Source: CBDCWT01 sp965223305 (GTDB taxonomy: Bacteria > Planctomycetota > Planctomycetia > Pirellulales > Pirellulaceae). Taken from it: a stretch of DNA of 64,000 nt. Every line of letters begins with the position of its first letter. Within the stretch, counting starts at the first letter, position 1. Positions 17,973-27,700 of the stretch are shown piece after piece. The notes below the pieces were generated by a model. That model was given only the letters and a program-made list of their open reading frames with translations. It searched no databases and was not told the origin of the DNA. The DNA lies in the NCBI GenBank assembly GCA_965223305.1, contig CBDCWT010000046.1, positions 62,001 through 126,000 of the forward strand. Reading direction: 5' to 3'. The position numbers and the translations under genes were made by a program.

Positions 17973-18287
17973 TTGATTCGTTGGGATTGCGTTCTCTTGG
18001 GGAGCGATTTTCTTCCCGCCACACAGGAGGCAAAACTCTTTCGCCCGTTGAAAACGGACCACGACTTCGGCTACGCATGTGGCTGGGGCATCGGAGCCGT
18101 AAAACCGGGAAACCGTGTTTATCAGATTCACACCGGGGGCAATGAGGGCTACCACAGCCTGATGGTGCGGCTACCAGATGAAAACCTGGTCTTCGTTGTG
18201 CTGGGCAATTTCAGAATGACCAAGGACTTTAAAGCAGCAAGAGAGCAATTGCGCCGACTATGCCTCTCACAGCCATATCATCTATAG
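17973..18287 (+). pseudogene. C-terminal fragment of a beta-lactamase-family serine hydrolase
   Basis: About 90 residues match the end of class C beta-lactamase/DD-peptidase-like hydrolases: FGYACGWGIGAV, VYQIHTGGNEGYHSLMVRLP with the HTGG that replaces the KTG box, and ENLVFVVLGNF. The catalytic SxxK and YxN regions are missing, so only the 3' part of a gene survives. It lies 27 bp after the radical SAM stop. Confidence 0.6.
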
Positions 18288-18459
18288 CAGCGCCGGTAAG
18301 TCGTTCTCGAACACGCGTCTGGCGGGCAAAAGCGTGTCGGACTCACACGTATTTCGATGGCCTGATCTGGCTCGACCAAAAGAGGCTCCTCGCAGTGGGG
18401 AAGTGGCACCTGGCAGGAGTTGTTGGAATCGAAGCGATCTCGGCAGTATTCTGTACTTC

Positions 18460-19029
18460 ATGAAGGATGTCACCAGAGTACTATCGGCAATCCAACAAGG
18501 CGACTCCATGGCGGCCGAGGAGTTGCTGCCGCTCGTGTACGATGAGCTAAGGAACTTGGCTCGAAGGCACCTCGCAAACGAACCTCCCGGACAAACGCTG
18601 CAGTCGACGGCGCTGGTACACGAAGCTTGGCTTCGCGTCTCAGGGGCCGGCGGTGGCCGAGCGTGGACGCATCGGGGGCACTTTTTCGCGGCGGCCGCCG
18701 AGGCGATGCGGCGTGTCTTGATCGACAACGCGAGAAGAAAACAACGCGTCAAACACGGCGGGGAGATGCGCCGTATACCGTTTGAGAAAGCCGAGATCGC
18801 GGTCGCAGCCCCCGTTGATGAACTGATCGCGGTCGACGAGGTTCTCGACGAACTCGCGAAGGTTGACACGGAGGCAGCGGAGTTGGTGAAACTCCGCTAC
18901 TTTGCTGGGCTCAGTACCGAAGAATCCGCTGACATTCTGGGTATCTCTGCCCGGTCAGCATACCGGGATTGGCAGTTCGCGAGGGCCTGGCTGCACAAAA
19001 GAATCCGTGGGCCGCACGAGGCTGAATGA
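18460..19029 (+). CDS. ECF-type RNA polymerase sigma factor of the planctomycete group
   Basis: This 189-aa protein starts at MKDVTRVLSAIQQGD. Region 2 is LLPLVYDELRNLARRHLANE with TLQSTALVHEAWLR, followed by HFFAAAAEAMRRVLIDNARR, a signature of the large planctomycete ECF group (Sigma70_ECF, PF07638). Region 4 is VKLRYFAGLSTEESADILG with SARSAYRDWQFARAWL as the recognition helix. It precedes a membrane WD40 kinase gene by 110 bp, the usual arrangement in these genomes, where the kinase is thought to control the sigma factor in place of an anti-sigma protein. Confidence 0.93.
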   Translation: MKDVTRVLSAIQQGDSMAAEELLPLVYDELRNLARRHLANEPPGQTLQSTALVHEAWLRVSGAGGGRAWTHRGHFFAAAAEAMRRVLIDNARRKQRVKHGGEMRRIPFEKAEIAVAAPVDELIAVDEVLDELAKVDTEAAELVKLRYFAGLSTEESADILGISARSAYRDWQFARAWLHKRIRGPHEAE

Positions 19030-19139
19030 CGGATCTTCAGCGAGTTCGCACCAAATTGCCAAATTCTTGGCAGTCGGCGACGGCTAAACGCGCACTTCAT
19101 GGTGGGGTTGTATAAGAGGTCCAATGAGGTGAGTGTACT

Positions 19140-22100
19140 ATGAGTAACGCGGTGGATCTGAAGTCAGTTTTCGGGCGTGCGATCAACATGGAGTCGCATG
19201 ATGAGCGAAGCAAGTTCCTGGATGAGGCGTGCTCGGGACACCCGGGACTTCGTGCGCAAGTCGAAGAATTGCTGGCTTCTCTGGAGGAGGCCGGGGAATT
19301 CATGGAGGGTCCGGCTGCGACTCAGCTCAAAGCCACTGCCGATATGGCGCAGGTGGCGCATCGAGTCGGTGATGCCGTTGGACCGTACAAACTCCTTCAG
19401 CCGATCGGTGAAGGAGGCATGGGCGTCGTCTTCATGGCCGAACAGTCGAAGCCGGTCGAGCGTCGTGTCGCGCTGAAGATCATTAAACCCGGAATGGATT
19501 CGCAGCAGGTGATTGCGCGCTTCGAGGCGGAACGCCAGGCCTTGGCCATGATGGACCACCCGAATATCGCCAGAGTGTTGGACGCCGGCACGACGCAATC
19601 GAACTTGCCCTACTTTGTGATGGAGTTGGTAAAGGGGATGCCCATCACCAAGTACTGTGACGAGCAGCGTCTCTCGACTCAAGAACGCTTGCGCCTGTTT
19701 CTTCCCGTTTGTCATGCCGTACAGCACGCGCACCAAAAAGGTATCATTCACCGAGATCTTAAGCCCGGCAACGTCTTAGTGGCCCGGTACGACGATCGCC
19801 CCATTCCGAAGGTAATCGACTTTGGCGTAGCCAAAGCGATCACACAAAAGCTGACCGAGAAGACGATGTTCACGCAATTCGGTCAGGTTGTGGGAACGCT
19901 CGAGTACATGAGCCCGGAACAGGCTCAGGTCAATCAATTGGACGTCGACACACGCAGCGACATCTATTCGTTGGGCGTGGTGCTTTATGAACTGTTAACC
20001 GGCTCGACACCGATTAGCGGCCGGCAGCTTCGCTCGGCAGCATTCGATGAAATGATGCGAATGATCCGCGAAGAAGATCCTCCCCTTCCGAGTATCCGTC
20101 TCAGTACCGCCGATACCTTGCCATCGGTCGCGGCGAATCGGAGCATCGAGCCGAGACAGTTGGGCAGTCTGATTCGGGGTGACCTGGACTGGATTGTCAT
20201 GAAGTCTTTGGAGAAGGATCGCAATCGGCGCTACGACACAGCAAAGGGCTTCGCCAATGACATCCAAAGGCACCTCGAAGATGAGCCAGTTTTGGCGCGG
20301 CCTCCAAGCGTGTCGTACCGCCTTCAGAAGGCGTGGCGCAGAAACAGGGTGGTGATTTCTGCCGGACTGACGATCGCTACTTCGTTGGTGATTGCGGCTG
20401 CCGTTAGTATCTGGCAGGCATTCGAGGCCACAGCTGCCAGGCACCTGGCCGAAGAGAGCATGCAACAAGCCGTTGTTGCCAAAGGGAAGGCCAGCGCGGC
20501 GCAGACGCTGGCCGAGACACAGAGAGACGAACTGCGGCGGCACGCTTATGTAGGCGACATCGGTCTGGCACACGAGGCGATCCGCACGGGAAACCTGGGG
20601 CGAGCACAAGAGCTTCTCGCGAGGCACCGACCCCAGGCAGGTGAAGAAGACCTACGCGGGTTTGAGTGGAGATTTCTTTGGTCGCGTGCGCAGGGGAACT
20701 ACACCGCCGACCTAGGGCCATACGACGCGTTTCTGCGAGGGTTGGCCATCTCACCGGACGGGAAGCATGTTGCAATGCGTCGTGGAACCGGGCAGCGAAT
20801 CGAGATCGTACACATTGATACACACTCCGTCGTCAAAACGATCGAACAAGTCGCCCCGCCCCTCATGTATTCACCCAGCGGGAATGTATTGGTTGCCAGT
20901 CGCGAGGATCAACTGGTCGGCTTCGATACCCGAACATGGCGAGAGCTGGGGACTCTCCCCGCGAAATTCCCGGCGGCGTTCGGCCAGAGCGACGACGGGG
21001 AGATTCTTGTGGCGGTGAACGGAGACCAGCTATCCTTCATAAGAGCCACGGCGTGGGAGAGTCCGGAGACTCTAAGCAATGCGAGCGACTCAAAGCGGGT
21101 GCTTACGCCGGGATACGGCAACGCCGGGCATATGGGTACGGCGCTTTCCGTTTCTGCCGACGGCAGCACGGTCTATTTGGCAGGAGGAACGGGAGTTCGT
21201 CGATGGGATCTGGAAACGCTCCGTGAACTGGTTCCCTTTGCGACACCTAACGGGCTTCCAGAGGTGTTTCAGACAGGCAATCGCGAAGGCTTCTCCTGCA
21301 GCGCCACGTCCCCGGACGGGACTCTAGCAGTCGGCGACCGCTGGGGACAAGTTCATTTATTAGATGGGGCGACTGGGGAGTTCCTCTACACTTTCGATGC
21401 ACACACGGGTTGGGTGACGACCGTCTGTTTTTCACAGGACGGCAAGCGTCTTGTATCCGCCGGAGCGGATCGAATGGTGATCGTCTACGATCCCGCGCAA
21501 CGGATCGTCGTCAAACGGCTGTTGGGACACCGCCAACAGGTTTGGGGACTGGACATGAGTGCTAATGGGGAGCGGGTCGTATCCGCCGCTGGCCACGGAG
21601 ACCATGCCTTCGTCTGGTCCCTGATAGACGCCGAAGGCTCAGCACTGGATCGCGCGCGGCCGACCTATTTTGCGGTCTTGGCAGACGGTCGGATTCTCTG
21701 TCGCCCTGGTGCTGGACGTCGGAGCGCGTTGTACGATCCACGAACGGATCAATTCGAGTTCCCTTGGGACGAGGAACCGGTGAGACTCGATCAGCTTCGC
21801 GAAGTATTCATGATCGCCGCCTCGAGCAATGCAGAGTGGCTAGTGACGCAGGACAAACAGGGTGCCAGAACCGTCAAGGTATGGAGTTTGAAAAGCGGGG
21901 ATCCACCACACGAGCTGCTGCCTGCTACAGGCGCCGCACGGGCGCTGTTTTCTCCGGACAGTCGATACCTGCTACTAGTCGGGTCAACGGGATCCGGCGG
22001 CGCGGTCGGTCAAGTCAACCTTTTGAGAACGGAGGATTGGAGCGGGCAACTCCTGTTCAAGGGGCGAACGGCGGCCATCGGCGGCATCGCGTTTTCGGGT

Positions 22101-22616
22101 AATTCAAACTACTTGGCCTTTTCCGACACCGAACATAGGCGAGTCCTCGTGTATGACCTGCACAGCGGTCCCACCTCCATTCTGGAGGAGCAGGGGATGA
22201 ACGCGTGGTCGGTCGGGTTGTCGCGAACGGGGCGGTGGCTGGCCGTCGGCTACACGGACAATCGCATCCGTATCTACGACTTTGATCACCAGGAATGGGT
22301 GGCGGTGTTGGATGGGCACGTCAATAGCGCGTTTTCGCTCGCTTTCTCGCCTGATGATCGGACGCTTGCCAGTTCATCGTTTGCCGGCCTCAAGTTCTGG
22401 AACGTTGCCACGTGGCAAGAGTTATTGAGCCAAGAGATGGACGCCGCTCCGATCTACTTCTCACCGGACGGCAGGTACCTTGCCGCGCTCGCCACCAAAA
22501 TCGGTCCGGGAGTGCTATTCGACCGTGGCTATGGGCTGCGTGTGATGAGGGCACCTGCACTTGCCGAGATCGACGCCCGAATCGAAGCTTCGGAGGCAAG
22601 GTTGCGTGCTCCTTAA
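19140..22616 (+). CDS. Membrane Ser/Thr protein kinase with WD40 propeller
   Basis: This 1158-aa protein has a helical N-terminus (DERSKFLDEACSGHPGLRAQV), then a kinase domain at about 80-385: IGEGGMGVVF, VALKII, HRDLKPGNVL, KVIDFGVAKA and GTLEYMSPEQA. One membrane helix follows near residue 405 (VVISAGLTIATSLVIAAAV) and a heptad-like helical segment. The rest holds about a dozen WD40 repeats (FSQDGKRLVSAGADRMVIVYD and others), likely a double propeller outside the membrane. The gene is complete and paired with the ECF sigma factor upstream. It probably transmits an envelope signal to that factor by phosphorylation. Confidence 0.92.
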   Translation: MSNAVDLKSVFGRAINMESHDERSKFLDEACSGHPGLRAQVEELLASLEEAGEFMEGPAATQLKATADMAQVAHRVGDAVGPYKLLQPIGEGGMGVVFMAEQSKPVERRVALKIIKPGMDSQQVIARFEAERQALAMMDHPNIARVLDAGTTQSNLPYFVMELVKGMPITKYCDEQRLSTQERLRLFLPVCHAVQHAHQKGIIHRDLKPGNVLVARYDDRPIPKVIDFGVAKAITQKLTEKTMFTQFGQVVGTLEYMSPEQAQVNQLDVDTRSDIYSLGVVLYELLTGSTPISGRQLRSAAFDEMMRMIREEDPPLPSIRLSTADTLPSVAANRSIEPRQLGSLIRGDLDWIVMKSLEKDRNRRYDTAKGFANDIQRHLEDEPVLARPPSVSYRLQKAWRRNRVVISAGLTIATSLVIAAAVSIWQAFEATAARHLAEESMQQAVVAKGKASAAQTLAETQRDELRRHAYVGDIGLAHEAIRTGNLGRAQELLARHRPQAGEEDLRGFEWRFLWSRAQGNYTADLGPYDAFLRGLAISPDGKHVAMRRGTGQRIEIVHIDTHSVVKTIEQVAPPLMYSPSGNVLVASREDQLVGFDTRTWRELGTLPAKFPAAFGQSDDGEILVAVNGDQLSFIRATAWESPETLSNASDSKRVLTPGYGNAGHMGTALSVSADGSTVYLAGGTGVRRWDLETLRELVPFATPNGLPEVFQTGNREGFSCSATSPDGTLAVGDRWGQVHLLDGATGEFLYTFDAHTGWVTTVCFSQDGKRLVSAGADRMVIVYDPAQRIVVKRLLGHRQQVWGLDMSANGERVVSAAGHGDHAFVWSLIDAEGSALDRARPTYFAVLADGRILCRPGAGRRSALYDPRTDQFEFPWDEEPVRLDQLREVFMIAASSNAEWLVTQDKQGARTVKVWSLKSGDPPHELLPATGAARALFSPDSRYLLLVGSTGSGGAVGQVNLLRTEDWSGQLLFKGRTAAIGGIAFSGNSNYLAFSDTEHRRVLVYDLHSGPTSILEEQGMNAWSVGLSRTGRWLAVGYTDNRIRIYDFDHQEWVAVLDGHVNSAFSLAFSPDDRTLASSSFAGLKFWNVATWQELLSQEMDAAPIYFSPDGRYLAALATKIGPGVLFDRGYGLRVMRAPALAEIDARIEASEARLRAP

Positions 22617-22713
22617 CTCGGTTCATATCAGTTTGTGATTGCGATGGAGTCGCCAGTTTAGCCGCAGCAAGCAAGTGCCCTGCCGCGCGCCAGAGCCGCC
22701 GAGTACCTGCCCC

Positions 22714-22843
22714 ACTCGGCCGCGACGCGGCAGCGAGGGCTCATCTTTCTGTCCCAATTTTTCTGTCATTCATAACCGCACTCGCGGATCCTATTTACGA
22801 CAGAAAGATTGGGACAGAAAAATCGGACTTGCTGCAGAGAGGA
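22714..22843 (+). repeat. 130-bp repeat with inverted arms, copy 1
   Basis: The segment is almost identical to 41365-41494. It starts with ACTCGGCCGCGACG and contains arms TTTCTGTCCCAATTTTTCTG (22746) and its near-perfect reverse complement GACAGAAAGATTGGGACAG (22799), separated by about 31 bp. The leading 14 bases are resolvase codons in copy 2, so this copy seems to be cut from a resolvase-linked parent. No ORF within. Confidence 0.75.
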
Positions 22844-23084
22844 CTCATAACTTGAGAGAACGACCGTATCAATTGACGGTCACCAATTGTGATCTTTTGC
22901 CCGCAACTTAGGTGCCGCCCTCCTGTCCAGGCTCGCCGATCTGTCGGTAGAAAACTAATGTCAAAGCCGGCCTCGTTCGTAGTGCAGAATTCGGCAAAAC
23001 ACGAGCACTGAATCGCGTGCGACGGGGACCCGTCCCACAAACCCGTCGAAATCTGGGACTGCGCTCCCCGGCATCTGGCTGCGT

Positions 23085-23450
23085 AGGAGCCTGTGCCCTT
23101 CTTCATCTGCGACATGGCCGAGGGAATCTAATCGCCGAGGTGTCTCGAAGAATTCTGAGATCTGCCAAGGCTCAAACATGTTTCTTGATTCTAGCGATGA
23201 AATGCGGAACCTCAGCCTGCCACTCGGGTTTTGTTTCGGCCACCTCCAGAAAGTTCAGCAACTTCTCTCCAATCAGGTAGCCTAACGCCTTCTCCGTGCC
23301 GTAATCGGCTTCGATCCGCTCCGTTGCTTCGCACTGCTCGACCCAAATCTTGCGAAACAGCTGTGGCCGCGTGTCGTCGCTCCCCGAAAGAAACTCTTCG
23401 TACAAGTCCCGGTCTTCGGTTGGATCGTAGTCCTCAAGATCGGGGGTGAG
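23085..23450 (-). pseudogene. Conserved hypothetical protein, frameshifted
   Basis: The first frame reads DRDLYEEFLSGSDDTRPQLF then RKIWVEQCEATERIEADYG, EKALGYLIGEKLLNFLEV and stops at IARIKKHV. The next frame continues directly at about 23179 with FEPWQISEFFETPRRLDSLG and HVADEEGHRLL. The two halves look like one small conserved planctomycete protein broken by a one-base shift near 23175. The function is unknown. The 5' end collides with a transposase remnant on the other strand. Confidence 0.5.
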
Positions 23451-23469
23451 CACTGGAGAAAAGAATCTC

Positions 23470-23665
23470 TTTCGACGAATGTATGACACCCTCAAGCCGG
23501 GTGACGTGGTTGTTGCTGACTCGCTGTACGACGATTACTTCGTAGTCTGGGATCTGCGCGATCGTGGAATCGATATCGTTGCTCGCGTCAAGCATCAACG
23601 TGCGCACAGCCACATTGTAGAGAGCAGCCCCGACGGAGACATCCTGGTTTGGCAGCGTCCCCAGC
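23470..23665 (+). pseudogene. IS4-type transposase fragment
   Basis: About 65 residues match the middle of IS4/DDE_Tnp_1 transposases: LFRRMYDTLKPGDVVVADSL, YFVVWDLRDRGIDIVARVKH, and DILVWQRP. The second acidic residue (ADSLYDD) is present but the N- and C-terminal thirds are lost. No ends or target duplication were recognised. Confidence 0.65.
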
Positions 23666-24200
23666 GCGGCTCACACAACCTCGGCACGTCACAAAACAAT
23701 CAGAGAACCGAGAGAGATGGTTCTAGCTTCACGCTGACGCGCGTGTGCATCCCGCGACCTGCTCTTTCCGGCGCCGGCAGTCTCCCAGTCCGCGCCTGTC
23801 ATGCGCCTCTGTCGCTGAAACGAGCGCATCCCACCGCAATCGGGCACGCAGACCTAACATTCGAGCAAATTCTCGAGACACTCAGCGGCCGGGCGTCCAC
23901 TCCCATCAAACGGGTGACACCTTAAGCTAGAAGTGCCATTCGTGTCTTTGACCTGTGCCGGCTCGTGTACCTTTTGGGGGTTGGCCAATTCGCCCAGCTG
24001 CGCGCAGTTTCTGGCCAATGACGGCTCGTCCTTGAGCACTTGAAACCGCGACGCTCCATACCGTCCACGACGCCGCTCGTGCGTTATCGATTGACCGCAC
24101 CCGCCCAAGCTCTGTGCTGCGCAAACTGCTTCGGTCGAGGTCACCCGCAGATCCGCTGCCGTGATCAGCGTTTCGCCCAGTTCACACGCAGCTGAGACTT
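23666..24200 (+). other. Decayed DNA after the transposase fragment
   Basis: I see no gene here. The frame continuing from the IS4 remnant is open to 23925 but has no family resemblance. The stretch is likely debris between the element and the blaI promoter. Confidence 0.4.
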
Positions 24201-24217
24201 GTGGAGGGGCAGAAATG

Positions 24218-24290
24218 GCGAAACCTTTCGCTTCTTGTCCTTGACATGGCGAAAGACTTCGCCATACTAACTAGCGAAACCTTTCGCTAG
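24218..24290 (+). promoter_or_regulatory. blaI promoter with three palindromic operators
   Basis: Three related palindromes lie in 73 bp: GCGAAACCTTTCGC (24218-24231), TGGCGAAAGACTTCGCCA (24247-24264) and CTAGCGAAACCTTTCGCTAG (24271-24290), the last with 9-bp perfect arms. A consensus -35 TTGACA (24241-24246) touches the second, and a -10 candidate CATACT (24263) falls at its end, so a protein bound at the second site would cover the promoter. The BlaI dimer encoded next is the expected ligand. Confidence 0.8.
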
Positions 24291-24342
24291 TCACCGGGTG
24301 TTCCATGCGAGCAAACGACCCCTGTAGAAGTCGAGGCGGTCT

Positions 24343-24729
24343 ATGAAGTCAGCAGGTCAGTTTCAGCCGACGGAAGTCGAGCTGCAGATGTTGCGAATTC
24401 TCTGGGAACTGGGCCCGAGTCGCGTGCGGGAGATTCATGTGCGGCTGAATGCTGCCAAAGGGACGAACTATTCGACTACAGTGAAGATGCTGTCGGTGAT
24501 GCTGGAAAAGGGACTCGTGAAACGCGACGAGACGGCGTCGCCGCATATCTATCGGGCCACGGTGACCCGGGACTCCGCTGGCAAACGGCTGGTGAAAGAC
24601 CTAGTCGACAGAGTCTACGACGGCGCGGCAATGAGCCTGGTAGTGCAGGCGATCAAGAGTGCCAAGGCGTCGCCGGAGGAATTGGCGGAAGTGCGCAGGT
24701 TGTTGGACGAGATGGAGAAGCGACAATGA
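24343..24729 (+). CDS. blaI: BlaI/MecI/CopY-family repressor
   Basis: This 128-aa winged-helix repressor has the family's N-terminus (PTEVELQMLRILWELGPSRV), the recognition region TNYSTTVKMLSVMLEKGLV and the wing RDETASPHIYRATVTRD, then a dimerisation helix bundle (LVDRVYDGAAMSLVVQAI, LDEMEKRQ). It should repress its own operon at the three upstream palindromes and be cleaved or released on signalling by the M56 protease encoded next. The stop overlaps the blaR1-like start by 4 bp (ATGA). Confidence 0.93.
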   Translation: MKSAGQFQPTEVELQMLRILWELGPSRVREIHVRLNAAKGTNYSTTVKMLSVMLEKGLVKRDETASPHIYRATVTRDSAGKRLVKDLVDRVYDGAAMSLVVQAIKSAKASPEELAEVRRLLDEMEKRQ

Positions 24730-27700
24730 TCACTCTGCTATACATCGCCGACATCATCACTTCGCCTGTGGTGGTGGAGTGCATTGGCTGGCTGCTCGTG
24801 CATTCGTCGTGGCAATTCGCGCTGATTGTCGCCTTGGTTTTCGCACTGGGGCGAGCAATGCGACGACGTTCCGCTGTGGCTCGGTACTGGATGCTGGTGA
24901 CTGCGATGCTGCTGATGGTCTTGTCGCCCTTGGCAACATGGATGATCTTGCCGTCCGAGGAGGCCCGGCTCGCGAGTATGGACACACAAACACCGCTCGA
25001 GTCTCCCGACCTTGTAGGGGAACGACGAGAGCCGTCCAGTGACGTCGCCGACGTATTCCCCTTGGACGAACGGGGCGGCCCGCGACGCACCGCTACCGAA
25101 GTCGTACCACCATCGGTCGTGATCACCGCCAGCGATACACCGGTTGCCAAGCCATGGTGGTCTGTGGCGGCGGCTACGCTAGGGCCGTGGCTTCGGACAA
25201 TTGTGGAAGTGTGGTGCTGTGGCGTGCTGCTGTTTTCGGTCCGGCCAGTGTGGAGTTGGTTCATGGTTCGGCGTCTGCGGCGCATCGGCACATCACCGGT
25301 GGCGGCAACTGTGCAGCAGGCGCTGGAGTGCATGCGTGCACGATTGCAGGTGACACGCCGAGTCGAAGTGGTGGCGTCGTCGCTGGTCACTTCGCCCATT
25401 GTCGTCGGGTGTTTCCGCAGTATTATTCTGCTGCCGGCCAGTTTCATCGCGAGCGTTCCTGTGTCGCAACTGGAAGCGATTCTCGCTCACGAGTTGGCCC
25501 ACGTGCGGCGCTACGACTATCCGGTTAATCTGCTGCAGACACTGGTGGAGACTGTGTTCTTTTATCACCCGGCCGTCTGGTGGCTGTCGCATCGCATTCG
25601 CATCGAACGAGAACACTGCTGCGACGATCTGGTGGTAGCGGCTTTGGGCAATAAGGTTGAATACGGTCGAGCCCTCTTGGCCGTGGAACAGTTTCGGGTC
25701 ACAGCGGCATCTACCCTCGCGCTCGGTGCAAAAGGCGGTTCGCTGCTAAATCGTGTGAAGAGGTTGTTCGCCGATCCGCATGGCGACGATCGTAGCTCGG
25801 GACTGGTGGCCCTGGCGGCTGTTGCGGCGGGGCTGCTGGCGACCGCGGTCTGGGCATCAACACTTGCCACTGGAAACCTGCCAGAGGATGAGGTTAACGA
25901 CGCTCCATTTCGTTTGCCTGATCACTGGATTATCGAAGATGTGCGCTGGATCGAGGGTGACAAGCATTTGATTTCCGCTTCGCTGCAAGGCGGAGTCAAT
26001 GTGCGGCGCTGGGATGTGGCGAGCCGCCAGCTGCTCAGCGAAATCAAACTTGGCAGCGATCAACATGGGCGACCTGTCCGTCAAGGGACGATCCGACTGT
26101 CAGCTGACGGAAGTCGAGCGATCGCAGTGACGGACGCGTATGTCGGCGTGTGGGACACGTCAACAGGCGAATTGTTGCGGCAGCTACCACTTCCCCAGAA
26201 GCAGTGGGAATACGACACCGTCCGTTGTCTCGATTCTTCGAAGGACGGTTCCGTGATTGTGGCGGGGCTGGGAACAAGCTACAGCAGAACGACGCAGGTC
26301 TATCCCAGCTACGGCATCGCCTGGGACGCGCGATCGGGAGCCGTGTTGTCTACTTTCGAGCAAGAGACGGGCTATGAAGTGTGTGACGTGGCAGTTACTG
26401 CCGATGGCCGGCGGTTTGCCACGTGCAGCGACGGGAATCGCGTGTGTCTGTGGGAAGCGCGCTCCGGCAAGCTGCTGGGCAATTACTCGAAGTTTGCTCA
26501 CGATTGGAAGAGTCCCGAGCCGGACTTGATCAAAAATAATCTCGTGCGTGGAATTGATCTTTCGCCGGACGGCCAGCTCTTGGCGATCGTCGGTACGTTC
26601 GGCATCCGCCTTGTTGATACTACCTCCGGCAACTTGGTGCACACCATAAACGCCCCTGTCAGCATAGGTCTTGGCGATGTCGTCTTGTCCTCTGACGGGC
26701 AGTATCTGGCTCGATTCGGTTCGCGGCGCGGTCGTCACGACCCAGATTCAGTTCTGGTTTGGTCACTGGAAAAGGGCGAGCAATTGAGTGCAGTTGTCAC
26801 GCCGGCTACCGTCGCTCGCTTCTCGAGCAGCGGCCGCCAGTTGGCCGTGGGCGAGTCGGATTTTTATGAAGCCATTTCCATCTGGCCGATGGCGGTGGGA
26901 AAAAGGCTGGGCCCGCTCCCGCCGCCTGACAGAATCCTGCGAATCAATCGCGTGGAAGAGAACACGCATCGTCGCGGTGAGTCGGCGGCCGAGGTCGCCA
27001 GGCGGTGGCAATTGAGATGGGGGCCAGCGCAGCATGGGCTGCAATACGGCATCGCGCTGACCAGCGCAGGCAATCGGTTTCACATAGACCAGCGCGTGCC
27101 GATGGTGGTCTTTCTCAAGAACACAAGCGAACAGCCGTTGCAGTTCGACTTCCGACCCGACATGTTCGGCAACCCGCCGCGTGTGACTTCTGCGGATGGT
27201 AAGCCGGCCGAGCTCGCCAGGCGCGATCTGCTGGGGCAAGTCGCACGTTATCGCGACAAGTTAGAACCGGGCGAACTGTTCGGGCCGCTGTATCTGAACT
27301 TTGGTCTGGGCGAGAATCCTCGACCCAGGACGCAAGAATGGACTCCCCATTGGGGCACGCCGACACCGGGTGTCTATAACCTGACTCATCGAGCGCCCAT
27401 CTACTTTGCCGACCCGAAAGCAACTGGCGATACGACCGGTCCAGATTGGCTACAGGGAACGCTGCAAACCGGCTCGCTTGAATTTGAGATCGTGGATGCT
27501 CGCGGCGGTGACGATGAGGACGCTGCTCCAGATAGGCCGGGGCCAAGGCCCTTATCTGCCGATGAGGACGGTATAAGGAAGACTGCAGACGAACAAATGC
27601 AATCCAACCTTCCCTGGCGAGCACGGGGGAAAGTTGTCGACGGCGACGGCAAACCGCTGGCCGGCGTTACGGTGCGAGCAGCAACCGGAATCGGCACGCT

